A stretch of DNA of 64,000 bases from Raineyella antarctica (GTDB lineage Bacteria; Actinomycetota; Actinomycetes; Propionibacteriales; Propionibacteriaceae): NCBI RefSeq assembly GCF_900092135.1, contig NZ_FMYF01000009.1:1-64000 (forward strand), given 5' to 3'. How positions within the stretch are numbered: the first letter of the stretch is position 1; every line of letters begins with the position of its first letter. Below are positions 8,724-17,195 of the stretch, in pieces. Both the position numbers and the translations under genes were made by a program. The notes beneath the pieces were generated by a model. The model saw only the letters and a program-made list of their open reading frames with translations. It had not been told where the DNA came from and searched no databases.

Positions 8724-10106
8724 TCATCGGGGCCTGATGTTCTGGTTGGAACGGAAGACGTTGGCCGGGTCGTAACGGGCCTTGATCTCGGCGAGCCGGT
8801 CGTAGTGCGCGCCGTAAGCGGCCCGGATGCGGGCCTCGCCCTCGTCGTTGTGGAGGAAGTTCACGTACACCCCGCCCGTGCTGTGCGGTTCGAGGTCGGC
8901 GAACATCCGGCGGCACCAGGCGATGTCGGGATGGTCCGACCCGGCCTCGGGCCAGGCCGCGTTGACGTTGATCGCGTGCAGGGCATCCCGGCCGCTCGCG
9001 GCGCTGCTGTCCGCCGGGATCCGGGAGACGGCGCCACCCAGGTGGAACATCACGGTGTAGGACGTCGGGGCCGTCTTCTGCCAGGCATTGTGGACCAGCA
9101 CGTCGATGGTCCCGTCCGTCAGGGGCGGCAGGTAGTGCGACTTCCAGTAGTAGCCCCAGTGGTGCGGAACCGTCGCGTCGAACATCGCCTGGTGGGCGAG
9201 GTAGGTCTTGCGCTGCACCAGGTCCGCGGCCGGGGGGCCGAAGCGCCGCAGCGGTTCCAGGAAGGCCTCGCCCTCGGCGAGGTCCCCGCTCCAGCACGGG
9301 ATCAGCATGACCACGTCCTTGCCGCGTACGTCTGCCGGCACCCAGTCCAGTTGCGGGGCCGTACGCAGGTTGACGTAGACCGACAGTTCGTCCGGCGCGT
9401 CCTTGATGAAGTCCCGGTAGAAGTCCAGCACCTCCCGGGCCCGGGAGGCGTCGTGCATCAGCGGCCCGGCGAGCACCATCGTCCCCGAGTGGTGGAGCCG
9501 GAAGGTGAACCCGGTCACGATGCCGAAGTTCCCACCCGCACCACGCACCGCCCAGAAGAGTTCCTGGTTCTCCTCCTCGGAGGCGCGGACCCGGCTCCCG
9601 TCGGCCAGCAGCATCGCGACCGATTCGACGTTGTCCGAGACCAGCCCCCAGCGCCGGCTCAACCAGCCGAAACCGCCACCGAGCGTGAGCCCGGCCACCC
9701 CCGTGTGGGTCACGATGCCGCCCGGCGTGGCGAGGCCGTGCGCCTGGGTCGCCTGGTCGACGTCGGACCAGAGGGCGCCTGGTTGCACCCGCGCCAGTCG
9801 TGCCCCGGGGTCCACGCTCACCCCTCGCAGGGCGGAGAAGTCGATCACGACGCCGCCCTCGACGACCGCCGAGCCGGCGACGTTGTGGCCGCCGCCGCGG
9901 ATCGACAGCGGAAGGCCCTCGCGTCGGGCGTACGCCAACGCGAGCGCGGCATCGTCAGTGCTGGCGCATCGGGCGATCAGCGCCGGATGGCGGTCGATCG
10001 CACCGTTCCAGACGCGGCGTGCCGCGTCATAGCCCTCATCCGAGGGGCTCAACAACTCGCCGGTGAACCCGGCAAGACCGGGCAGGGACCCGATTCCACC
10101 GTTCAT
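8724..10106 (-). CDS. FAD-linked oxidoreductase, berberine-bridge (BBE) type
   Basis: 460-residue oxidase with a PCMH/FAD_binding_4 domain (residues ~35-210) and a C-terminal BBE segment ending in YDPANVFRSNQNI. RGGGHNVAG near residue 70 carries the His used for covalent FAD attachment in this family, and TPGGIVTHTGVAGLTLGGG is the second FAD-binding stretch. Members oxidise sugars, alkaloids or polyketides; the substrate here cannot be inferred. The ATG at 10106 follows TAACCT by 6 nt. It stands alone between femX and the racemase-like gene, all on the same strand but each with its own apparent promoter. Confidence 0.88.
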   Translation of the reverse strand: MNGGIGSLPGLAGFTGELLSPSDEGYDAARRVWNGAIDRHPALIARCASTDDAALALAYARREGLPLSIRGGGHNVAGSAVVEGGVVIDFSALRGVSVDPGARLARVQPGALWSDVDQATQAHGLATPGGIVTHTGVAGLTLGGGFGWLSRRWGLVSDNVESVAMLLADGSRVRASEEENQELFWAVRGAGGNFGIVTGFTFRLHHSGTMVLAGPLMHDASRAREVLDFYRDFIKDAPDELSVYVNLRTAPQLDWVPADVRGKDVVMLIPCWSGDLAEGEAFLEPLRRFGPPAADLVQRKTYLAHQAMFDATVPHHWGYYWKSHYLPPLTDGTIDVLVHNAWQKTAPTSYTVMFHLGGAVSRIPADSSAASGRDALHAINVNAAWPEAGSDHPDIAWCRRMFADLEPHSTGGVYVNFLHNDEGEARIRAAYGAHYDRLAEIKARYDPANVFRSNQNIRPR

Positions 10107-10112
10107 GGATAG

Positions 10113-10118
10113 AGGTTA
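10113..10118 (-). promoter_or_regulatory. -10 box of a leaderless promoter (BBE oxidase)
   Basis: TAACCT on the minus strand with 6 nt to the ATG at 10106. Confidence 0.5.
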
Positions 10119-10190
10119 CGCGCGGAGCGCCCGGGCACGGCATCCGCCGGGACGGCCAATTCCCGGCGGACCGGAACGCGCTGCGACGGC

Positions 10191-11306
10191 TCAGCCGCGA
10201 CGCTTCATGTAGAGGTCGAAGGCGGTGTACAGGACCCGGTTGATCGGCAGGTCCCACTCGCCCAGGTACTCCACGGCCTCGCCGCCGGTGCCGACCTTGA
10301 ACTCGATCAGGCCGACGTGCGGGTCCTTCTTGTCGACCGAGTCGGTGATGCCGCGCAGGTCGTACACGTCGGCTCCGGCAGCGATCGCGTCCTGGATCAT
10401 CCGCCACTGGATCGCGTTCGAGCCGCGCACCTCGCGCTTGTCGGTGGAGGAGGCGCCGTACGAGTACCAGGTGTGCGTGCCGACCCGGACCCACGTCGTG
10501 GAGGCGACCAGGTCGCCCTCGTGCTCGGCCAGGTAGAGGTGGATGCGGTCGGGGTCCTCGGACTGCATCGCCTCCATCATGGTGCGGAAGTAGGCCAGCG
10601 GCCGGGGCGTGAAGCCGTCCCGCTTCGCGGTCTCGGCGTACAGGCCGTGGAAGGCCGGCAGGTCATCGATCGTGCCGCGGCGCACCGTGACACCCGCCTT
10701 GTCGGCCTTCTTGATGTTGCGCCGCCACAACTGGTTCATGCCCTTGAGCACGTCGTCGGGCGTACGTCCGGCCAGCGGCAGCTGGAAGTTGTACTCCGGC
10801 TGGCCGGCCGCGAAGCCCTCACCGGACTTCGGCGGGTGCCAGCCGAGGCTGCGCAGGTCGTTGTAGACGCGGGCGGCGGCGATGTTCGTCTCGTCCGGTT
10901 CGACCTGGCGAAGCGAGGTGACCGACTCGTCGGCCAGCGCGTCCTTGATCGCCCGGGTGCCCCAGCGGCGGACGATGACCGGCGGGCCCATCCGTACGCC
11001 GAACGCACCCTGGTGCTTCACGTGGGAGACGAACGGGGGCAGGTAGGCGGCCAGGTCGGCCTTCTCCCAGTCCAGCACCGGGCCCTCGGGGACGTACGCG
11101 AGGAAGCGCTTCACCTTGGGGATCTGCCGGTAGAGCACCAGGGCGACGCCGACCAGGGTGTCGCCGTCGAACCAGCCGAGCGACTCGTTGCGCCACTCGC
11201 TCTTCACCTTGGCCCACGCGGGGGTCTGCAGGAAGCTCGCCGAGCGCAGGGTGGTGAGGAAGTCGAGGTGCTGGGAAGCCGGGATGGTCCGTACGGTGAT
11301 CGCCAC
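10191..11306 (-). CDS. femX: FemX/FemAB-family peptidoglycan interpeptide-bridge aminoacyltransferase
   Basis: 371-residue member of the FemABX family, which uses aminoacyl-tRNA to add the bridge amino acid to lipid II. Two GNAT-like lobes are evident; the C-terminal lobe carries the conserved stretch YDLRGITDSVDKKDPHVGL near residue 320 followed by FKVGTGG. In LL-DAP actinobacteria the FemX homologue adds the single glycine to diaminopimelate, and that activity is the best guess. The start is GTG at 11306. Location upstream of the rpsF-rplI block matches what I recall of femX position in streptomycetes. The lysine/arginine-rich C-terminus (MKRRG) is typical. Confidence 0.85.
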   Translation of the reverse strand: MAITVRTIPASQHLDFLTTLRSASFLQTPAWAKVKSEWRNESLGWFDGDTLVGVALVLYRQIPKVKRFLAYVPEGPVLDWEKADLAAYLPPFVSHVKHQGAFGVRMGPPVIVRRWGTRAIKDALADESVTSLRQVEPDETNIAAARVYNDLRSLGWHPPKSGEGFAAGQPEYNFQLPLAGRTPDDVLKGMNQLWRRNIKKADKAGVTVRRGTIDDLPAFHGLYAETAKRDGFTPRPLAYFRTMMEAMQSEDPDRIHLYLAEHEGDLVASTTWVRVGTHTWYSYGASSTDKREVRGSNAIQWRMIQDAIAAGADVYDLRGITDSVDKKDPHVGLIEFKVGTGGEAVEYLGEWDLPINRVLYTAFDLYMKRRG

Positions 11307-11334
11307 GCCACGACTCTACCGGCCGGGACGGACG

Positions 11335-11368
11335 ACGGCGGCACCCCGGGGAACCGGGATGCCGCCGT
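11335..11368 (-). terminator. Rho-independent-like terminator after the 5'-nucleotidase gene
   Basis: ACGGCGGCA (11335-11343) and CCCGG pair with CCGGG and TGCCGCCGT (11360-11368) around a GGAA tetraloop, with one C/A mismatch. It lies between the nucleotidase stop and femX on the same strand. Confidence 0.65.
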
Positions 11369-11393
11369 GCGAACTCGTGCCTATCGGCTCAGG

Positions 11394-13346
11394 TCACGCA
11401 GTCTTGCCCTTGGCGAGGCCCTGGGACTTGCCGTTGCCGTTGTCGTGCCCGCCACGTGGGGAGACCTCTACCGGGACGGTGACCGTGGTGCCGGAGTCCT
11501 GCGCGCGCAGGACCAGGTAACGGTCGCCCTGCTTGACGCTGGGGGACACGGTGATGTCGATGCTGGCCACACCGTCGACGACGGTCGCGGTACCGACCTT
11601 GACGCCGTCGATGGTGGCGGTCAGGGTCTGGTTGGCCGGAGAGCCCAGCGAGGTCATGTCCAGCGAGCCGTTGGCCACGGCCTTGGCCGGATTCACGCCG
11701 ACCCTGAGGGTGGAGGCCTGCTGCTGCACCAGGGCGGTCGAGCCGGTCACGGAGACGCCTCGCTTGGCGTACGACGGGGTGATCGTCTTCTGCTGCTTCA
11801 GCCACGCGGTCCAGGCGTCCAGGTCGGTCCAGCCGGTGTCGGTGGTGTTCCGGCCCTGCGTCAGGACGCGGAAGTTGTCGCCGCCCTCGATCAGGAAGTT
11901 GCCCGAACCGACGGTGTAGGTCGCGGCCGGGTCGAGCGGCTTGCCGTCGATCGTGACGGAGGTGACCCGGTCACCCTCGGGGCGGGACTCGTCGAAGGTC
12001 CACGACACGTTGTCCGACAGCGACAGGGCCAGGAACGGGCGGGACGGGGTGGCGCCGGCGGCGTCGCGCTGCCACTGCTGCTCGAGCATGGTCTTGAACT
12101 GGGCGCCGGTGATGTCGGTGGTCTTCAGCGTGTTGGCGAACGGCAGGATGCCGGCGGCCTCCTTGTAGGTCACCTCGCCGGCCAGCAGGTCGGCGCGGGT
12201 GCCGCCGGGGTTCTGCACGCCGATGACGTTCTTGCCGGTCACGTCGGACAGGTAGTCGGCGAACATGTCGGCGACCAGGTTGGACATGGTCGACTCGTCG
12301 CCGCGGTCCTCCTTGCCCTGGATTCCGGGTGTGACGGGATCGGAGTCGACGCCGATGCCGCCGCGGGAGAAGTCCCCGGTGGCGTTCGCCACGACGGCTG
12401 CGCCCTCGATGGCGGACTGCTCGACGGCCTTTTCGGAGATCGACTTGGCCGCGGCGAAGGCGGGGGAGGTGTAGCCAGTGGCCGTGGTGAACCCGTTCTT
12501 CGGGTCCAGCACCTTGGCCGACTTCACCGTCACCGTGTCGGTGGCCTGGTCGTAGCCGAGGTCGATCCGGCCGAGGTTGGCGCCGTACGAGCCGGCCTGG
12601 ACCACGGCGCGGGTGCCGCCGATGGTCTGGGCGTACACCTCGTGGCTGTGGCCGTTGAGCACCAGGTCGACCTTCGGGGAGGTACCGGTGGTGATCGCGT
12701 CGCTGTGGCCCTCGTGGTAGCCGGCGATGATGACGTCGGCCTCACCGTTGGTGGTGTTGCCGTCGGTCAGTTGGTCGGCGACCTTGTTCACCGCGGCGAC
12801 CGGGTCGGTCACGGTCAGGCCCGTCAGGCCGGCCGGGGAGACCAGGGAGGGCAGGTCGGCGGTGGTGGCGCCGATGTAGGCGACCTTGACGCCGTTCTTC
12901 TCCATCAGCACGTACGGCTTGAGAGCAGCTTCGGTGCCGGTGATGTTGGCCGAGGTGTGCGGGTACTGCGAGGACGGCGCGATGTCGTCGCGCAGGTCGG
13001 CCCATCCCTTGTCGAACTCATGGTTGCCGACCGAGGAGGCGTCGACGCCGATGGCGTTGAGCATGTCGATGGTCGGGTCGTCGTCCAGGATCGAGGACTC
13101 GAACAGGGTGGCTCCCACGTTGTCACCGACGGACAGCACGGCGGTGTTGTCGGCGCCGGCCTTCGTACGCTCGGCATCCAGGGTGGCGAAGAAGTCCAGG
13201 TTGGTGATGCGACCGTGGAAGTCGGTGAACGTCAGGACGGTCAGGTTGGTCTCGGCGGCAGCGGCGGGCACGGCGGTGAAGGCACCGGCTCCCAGCGCCA
13301 GGGCGGCGACGCCTGTCGCCGCGCGCTTCCAGGCAGGCTTGCGCAT
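11394..13346 (-). CDS. Secreted bifunctional metallophosphatase/5'-nucleotidase
   Basis: 650-residue exported protein. A Sec signal peptide covers residues 1-31 (positive start, Ala-rich core, AxA cleavage before ETNLTVLT). The metallophosphoesterase domain shows FTDFHGR, GDNVG, GNHEFD and LNGHSHE in order, giving the two-metal site. The 5'-nucleotidase C-terminal domain (GGTRADLLAG, YTVGSGNFLIEGGDNF) spans roughly 320-520. About 110 further residues look like an Ig-like beta domain ending in a Lys/Gly-rich tail; there is no LPxTG anchor, so the protein is probably secreted or loosely wall-bound. Likely role is phosphate and nucleoside scavenging. Flanked by terminators on both sides, so monocistronic. 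Confidence 0.92.
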   Translation of the reverse strand: MRKPAWKRAATGVAALALGAGAFTAVPAAAAETNLTVLTFTDFHGRITNLDFFATLDAERTKAGADNTAVLSVGDNVGATLFESSILDDDPTIDMLNAIGVDASSVGNHEFDKGWADLRDDIAPSSQYPHTSANITGTEAALKPYVLMEKNGVKVAYIGATTADLPSLVSPAGLTGLTVTDPVAAVNKVADQLTDGNTTNGEADVIIAGYHEGHSDAITTGTSPKVDLVLNGHSHEVYAQTIGGTRAVVQAGSYGANLGRIDLGYDQATDTVTVKSAKVLDPKNGFTTATGYTSPAFAAAKSISEKAVEQSAIEGAAVVANATGDFSRGGIGVDSDPVTPGIQGKEDRGDESTMSNLVADMFADYLSDVTGKNVIGVQNPGGTRADLLAGEVTYKEAAGILPFANTLKTTDITGAQFKTMLEQQWQRDAAGATPSRPFLALSLSDNVSWTFDESRPEGDRVTSVTIDGKPLDPAATYTVGSGNFLIEGGDNFRVLTQGRNTTDTGWTDLDAWTAWLKQQKTITPSYAKRGVSVTGSTALVQQQASTLRVGVNPAKAVANGSLDMTSLGSPANQTLTATIDGVKVGTATVVDGVASIDITVSPSVKQGDRYLVLRAQDSGTTVTVPVEVSPRGGHDNGNGKSQGLAKGKTA

Positions 13347-13435
13347 GGTTTCCTCTCCAAGGGGACTGCCCCGCCCGTACGACGGGCAGCTCCGGCAGGG
13401 GCGCGACGAACCGCACCCACCTCGTTCCTCTCACG

Positions 13436-13451
13436 GCCGAATGAACGTTCA
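13436..13451 (-). promoter_or_regulatory. Candidate PHO-box-like half-site and palindrome upstream of the nucleotidase
   Basis: On the minus strand GTTCATTCGGC (13436-13446) fits the 11-bp PhoP direct-repeat unit described for streptomycetes, and it overlaps the palindrome TGAACGTTCA (13442-13451). Only one unit is visible, so this is weak. Confidence 0.25.
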
Positions 13452-13540
13452 GCAAAATCTCAGGAACGATGGGGTGTCCATGCGGTCACAGCCTCGCAGC
13501 GGTCACAGCAGCGGTCACAGCAGCGATCGCGGACGTGACG

Positions 13541-13573
13541 CGGCCCCTGCGGGTGGGTCACCCGCAGGGGCCG
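13541..13573. terminator. Strong hairpin terminator downstream of the AGPS gene
   Basis: A perfect 15-bp stem: CGGCCCCTGCGGGTG (13541-13555), loop GGT, and its complement at 13559-13573. It separates the minus-strand lipid operon from the 5'-nucleotidase gene. There is no U-run. Confidence 0.7.
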
Positions 13574-13607
13574 TGGTCACTGTCCGGTCGTCCGGGCGGT
13601 GGGATGT

Positions 13608-15359
13608 TCAGGCGCTCGGCACCTGCTCGGCCCGACCCGACACGCCGCCGGGCGCGGGCGCGTCGTACGAGTGCATGGCGATGCCGGGCTCCCCGTCGTG
13701 GAGGATCTTGCCGGGGTTGAAGTTGTTCCCCGGGTCGGCGCCCTCGAGCAGCGCGCGCTGGAGCTTCGTACCCGCCGGCGAGATGTCCTCGGCCATCCAC
13801 GGGGCATGCTCGCTGCCGACACCGTGGTGGTGGGAGACGGTCGCGCCGTTGTCCATGAAGTTCTGCTGGATCGCCCGCTTCACGGTGTCGTAGTTCTGGT
13901 ACGACGTGGCCTTGTCATTGTCGGGCAGCGCGAAGGTGAAGTAGAGGCAGGCCCCGCTGTGGTACGAGTGCGCGAAGTGGCACATGATGAAGCCCTTGGT
14001 GCCCGCGGTGTCGAAGGCGTGGTTCGCCGCCTCGATCGTCGTGTCGTAGAGGTGCTTCAGGTTCGACCACGGGGTCGTCGTCTCCGACACGTCCGCGGTC
14101 GCGCCGCGGTCGAGCAGGAAGTCACGGATGTAGGGCGTGTCGAACTTCTTGGAGTCGTAGACCGAGCCCACACCGGTGCCGACGACGATGCCGCCGTGCT
14201 TGGTGACGATCTCCTTGACGATGGCCTGGTTCTGCTTGACGTAGCGCCGGCCGCCCTCGAAGCCGATGTAGGACAGGCACATCTTCTCCAGGTCCCAGCC
14301 GCGGCGCTTGAGGTAGCCGAACAGGGTGTTCATCACCAACTTCTTGCGGCCCTTCTGGGCGCGCTGGGTGGCGAAGGACATCTCCGTCTCGTTCGCGTCG
14401 GAGATGCGGGTCACGATCGTGTGCGCGTCGGAGGTGTGGATCTCCTGCATCGCGTCGAGGCCCGAGGTGAAGTCCGGGAAGAAGTAGCCGACGATCTCGC
14501 GGACCTCCGGCACCCGGTGCACGTTCACCCAGGCCTCGGTGATGATGCCGAGGCGACCCTCGGAGCCGATCACCATCTCGCGGACGCTCGGGCCCGACGA
14601 GGTCGACGGCAGCGGGCGGAGCGCCAGCACCTCGCCATGGCGCACGGCTCGCAGGCCACGGACGATGTCGGCGATGTCGCCGTACTTGTCGGACTGCATG
14701 CCGGTGGAGCGGGTGGCGATCCAGCCGCCGAGGGAGGAGTGGTTGAAAGAGTCCGGGAAGTGTCCCATCGTCCAGCCGCGCCGTCCCAGCTGCTCCTCGA
14801 TCTGCGGGCCGAGCGCACCGGCCTGGATCCGGGCCAGCCCGGACTCGTCGTCGATCTCCAGCACCTTGCTCATCCGGCCCAGGTCGACCGAGACGACCGT
14901 ACGGCGCTCGGCCGGCATCGGCTCGAGGGCGCCGACGATGTTGGAGCCACCGCCGAAGGGGATCAGCACCGCATCGGCGTCCACGCACAGGTCGACGATC
15001 TTCTGGACCTGGGCCTCGTCGGCGGGGTACACCACGACGTCGACGACACGGCGCAGGTCGCCGCGGCGGATCCGCATCAGGTCACGTACGCCCTTGCCCA
15101 GGGTGTGCACGACGCGGTCGAGGTCGTCGTCGAGCAGGTAGCGCTCGCCGACGACGTCCAGCAGCCGGGTGCGCAACGCGTCGTCGATCACCGGGGCCGG
15201 GACGTCGAGGTCCTCGAACTTGGGCGGGGTGCCGGGCTTGGAGATGTCCAGGCCGATCGCCTTCTTCACGAAGGGGGCGAAGTTCGGCTTGCCCTCCGGG
15301 TTGAAGCCGATGCCCTCGACACCCCATCCCCACCACTTCTGGTGCTTGACTCCGCTCAT
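13608..15359 (-). CDS. agpS: Alkyldihydroxyacetonephosphate synthase-like FAD enzyme
   Basis: 583-residue member of the VAO flavoprotein family that resembles alkylglycerone-phosphate synthase, which replaces the acyl chain of acyl-DHAP with a fatty alcohol to form the ether bond. The N-terminus HQKWWGWG matches the (K)W-GWG signature of AGPS. LIPFGGGSNIVG near residue 130 binds FAD. YHSGACLYFTFA and the histidine motif HHHGVGSEHAPW near residue 535 are the active-site motifs of the family. The ATG overlaps the stop codon of the upstream acyltransferase gene by 4 bp. A true ether-lipid role is supported by context; other VAO oxidase functions remain possible. Confidence 0.78.
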   Translation of the reverse strand: MSGVKHQKWWGWGVEGIGFNPEGKPNFAPFVKKAIGLDISKPGTPPKFEDLDVPAPVIDDALRTRLLDVVGERYLLDDDLDRVVHTLGKGVRDLMRIRRGDLRRVVDVVVYPADEAQVQKIVDLCVDADAVLIPFGGGSNIVGALEPMPAERRTVVSVDLGRMSKVLEIDDESGLARIQAGALGPQIEEQLGRRGWTMGHFPDSFNHSSLGGWIATRSTGMQSDKYGDIADIVRGLRAVRHGEVLALRPLPSTSSGPSVREMVIGSEGRLGIITEAWVNVHRVPEVREIVGYFFPDFTSGLDAMQEIHTSDAHTIVTRISDANETEMSFATQRAQKGRKKLVMNTLFGYLKRRGWDLEKMCLSYIGFEGGRRYVKQNQAIVKEIVTKHGGIVVGTGVGSVYDSKKFDTPYIRDFLLDRGATADVSETTTPWSNLKHLYDTTIEAANHAFDTAGTKGFIMCHFAHSYHSGACLYFTFALPDNDKATSYQNYDTVKRAIQQNFMDNGATVSHHHGVGSEHAPWMAEDISPAGTKLQRALLEGADPGNNFNPGKILHDGEPGIAMHSYDAPAPGGVSGRAEQVPSA

Positions 15360-16318
15360 CGGTCGTCCTTCCCCTCCGGGTCACCGGGGTGCGTGGGATC
15401 CACGTCCTCCGGCTCGTGCTCGTCGTGCTTCAGGTCTCCGCCGTGCTTCTTCGACGCGGCAGCGATTCTCTTCTCCTCCAGCGCGGTGGCCCTCCTCGCC
15501 TCGGCGAGATGGCGCTTCGCCTCCGCCTCGGCCGCCCTGCGCTCCTCGGCGGCGGCCTTGTCGAGCTGCTTCTGCTCCTCGGCGGCGGCGTCCTCGACCT
15601 TCTTGCGCTCGGCGGCGATGCGGTAGTCCTCCATCGTCGGGAAGCCGGTCGCCCGGGCCATCGAGTCGTGCATGAGCAGGACCTGGTCGTGCATCCGGTC
15701 GGCGAACTTGCGGGCCGTCTCGCCCTTCTGGGCCCACATCGGCTTGCCGAACACGACGTGTACGTCCGGGCGGCCCGACTTCGGCAGGGCCGCGTCGGTC
15801 GGCATCGCCAGGTGGGCGCCGACCAGGGCGATCGGGATCACCGGGACGTTGCGGGAGATGCACAGGGCGGCCGGGCCCGGCTTGAACGCGGCCATCGCAC
15901 CGGTGCGGGAGCGGGTGCCCTCCGGGAACAGCAGGATCGGCACGCCCTCGGTGAGCAGGTTGCCGGACAGGCCCTTGTGCTTGGAGCGACCACCGCCCCG
16001 GTCGACCGGGAAGGCGTTCATGAACAGCGTCGGGGCCAGCGCCTTGGTCGGGCTCGTGAAGAAGTAGTCGGCCGCCGCGCCGGTGGCCAGGTAGCGGGTC
16101 AGCCGGGGCGGCAGCGAGGCCATCACCAGCGGGCCGTCCAGGTGGCTGGAGTGGTTGGCGATCGCGATGTAGGGCCCGGACAGTCCGGCGAGGTTGCGCT
16201 TGCCGTGGACGTGCACGTTGAGCATGCTCCAGAACAGCGGCTTCATGAAGAAGCGTTGCGCGATGAAACGGACCATGGCCCAGCTGCCGGAGGTGTACCG
16301 CTGGTGTCCCATCGTCAT
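15356..16318 (-). CDS. PlsC-type acyltransferase with charged coiled-coil tail
   Basis: 320-residue glycerolipid acyltransferase. NHSSHLD near residue 53 is the catalytic HX4D motif and FPEGTRSRTG near residue 129 binds the phosphate. The core ends near 235; the remaining ~85 residues are a highly charged Ala/Glu/Lys/Arg helix, probably a coiled coil, with an acidic end, which is longer than in usual PlsC proteins. In this context the acceptor may be DHAP or lysophosphatidate. The ATG at 16318 sits 6 nt after TAGGCT, so the mRNA is probably leaderless. It is coupled to the AGPS-like gene by an ATGA overlap. Confidence 0.85.
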   Translation of the reverse strand: MTMGHQRYTSGSWAMVRFIAQRFFMKPLFWSMLNVHVHGKRNLAGLSGPYIAIANHSSHLDGPLVMASLPPRLTRYLATGAAADYFFTSPTKALAPTLFMNAFPVDRGGGRSKHKGLSGNLLTEGVPILLFPEGTRSRTGAMAAFKPGPAALCISRNVPVIPIALVGAHLAMPTDAALPKSGRPDVHVVFGKPMWAQKGETARKFADRMHDQVLLMHDSMARATGFPTMEDYRIAAERKKVEDAAAEEQKQLDKAAAEERRAAEAEAKRHLAEARRATALEEKRIAAASKKHGGDLKHDEHEPEDVDPTHPGDPEGKDDR

Positions 16319-16324
16319 CGCACC

Positions 16325-16330
16325 AGCCTA
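16325..16330 (-). promoter_or_regulatory. -10 box of a leaderless promoter (acyltransferase-AGPS)
   Basis: TAGGCT on the minus strand with 6 nt to the ATG at 16318. Confidence 0.5.
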
Positions 16331-16396
16331 GGCTCGTCGTGGGTGGGCGCCCCGGCGGGTCCCGCCATGGTGGGCCCCGCGTCGGACCGGCGTACG

Positions 16397-17182
16397 TCAG
16401 AGCACATCGGTCGCCCTGGCCCGCGAGCTGATCAACTTGCCGGACAGCCACCGGATCATCCCGCGCGGGGCGAACCGGGCGATGCCGACGCCGATCTTCC
16501 ACTGCAGCGCGGGGACGCAGATGACCTTGCCCTTTGCGACGTGGTCGAGGGCCTCGCGGACCGCCTTGTCGACGTCGATCCACACGATCGAGGGCAGCTT
16601 GGAGGCGTCGATCTCGGCACGTTCATGGAACTCGGTGCGCACCCAGCCGGGGCAGAAGGCGGTGACGTGCACCTTCGTGCCGGCCAGTTGGGTCGCCAGC
16701 CCCTCGCTGTAGACCAGCACCCAGGCCTTGACCGCCGAGTAGTTGCCGGTGGTGATGAACGCGGCGGCGGAGGCGGTGTTGATGATCTCCCCGGCGCCGC
16801 GGCGCAGCATCGAGCGGGCAGCCGCGCCACCGAGCAGGTAGACGGCCCGGATCATCACGTCGATCGCACGCTCGTCGTGCTCGGTGTCGGTGGTCAGCAG
16901 GTCGGCGTGCAGCCCGAAACCGGCGTTGTTGATCAACGTGGTGATCGGGTTGACCGAGGACTCCAGGCGCGCGACGACCGACTGGACCTGCGTACGGTCG
17001 GCGAGGTCGGCCTGTAGCACCTCCACACCCACCCCGTACGCGGCACGCAGTTCGGCGGCCCAGGACTCGAGCCGCGCGTGGTCCCGGGCGACGAGAACGA
17101 GGTCGTCACCGCGCTCCGCGATCGCCCGGGCGTATGCGGCCCCGATTCCTGAGGTGCCCCCGGTGATCAACGCAGTACCCAT
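16397..17182 (-). CDS. Short-chain dehydrogenase/reductase (possible acyl/alkyl-DHAP reductase)
   Basis: 261-residue classical SDR. The cofactor motif TGGTSGIG lies at residues 6-13, NNAGFG near 88 and the catalytic YSAVK near 155. The C-terminal third is basic and hydrophobic (the ARFAPRGMIRWLSGK region), suggesting membrane contact. The ATG at 17182 is 7 nt after TAGGCT; longer upstream frames lack SDR character. It precedes the acyltransferase by 78 bp on the same strand. The human acyl/alkyl-DHAP reductase PexRAP is also an SDR, so a role in ether-lipid synthesis is a reasonable inference, but SDR substrate prediction is unreliable. Confidence 0.8.
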   Translation of the reverse strand: MGTALITGGTSGIGAAYARAIAERGDDLVLVARDHARLESWAAELRAAYGVGVEVLQADLADRTQVQSVVARLESSVNPITTLINNAGFGLHADLLTTDTEHDERAIDVMIRAVYLLGGAAARSMLRRGAGEIINTASAAAFITTGNYSAVKAWVLVYSEGLATQLAGTKVHVTAFCPGWVRTEFHERAEIDASKLPSIVWIDVDKAVREALDHVAKGKVICVPALQWKIGVGIARFAPRGMIRWLSGKLISSRARATDVL

Positions 17183-17189
17183 GTGTTGC

Positions 17190-17195
17190 AGCCTA
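17190..17195 (-). promoter_or_regulatory. -10 box of a leaderless promoter (SDR), overlapping the nfo stop codon
   Basis: TAGGCT on the minus strand, 7 nt before the ATG at 17182. Its first three bases are the TAG stop codon of the upstream endonuclease gene. Confidence 0.5.

Noticed and set aside
13482-13530. Repeated GGTCACAG motif
   Set aside because: Three short copies with uneven spacing beside a terminator; too weak to call a regulatory array.
10317-13538. 1073-residue plus-strand frame across femX and the nucleotidase
   Set aside because: Antisense to genes with intact motifs; no start site or domain.
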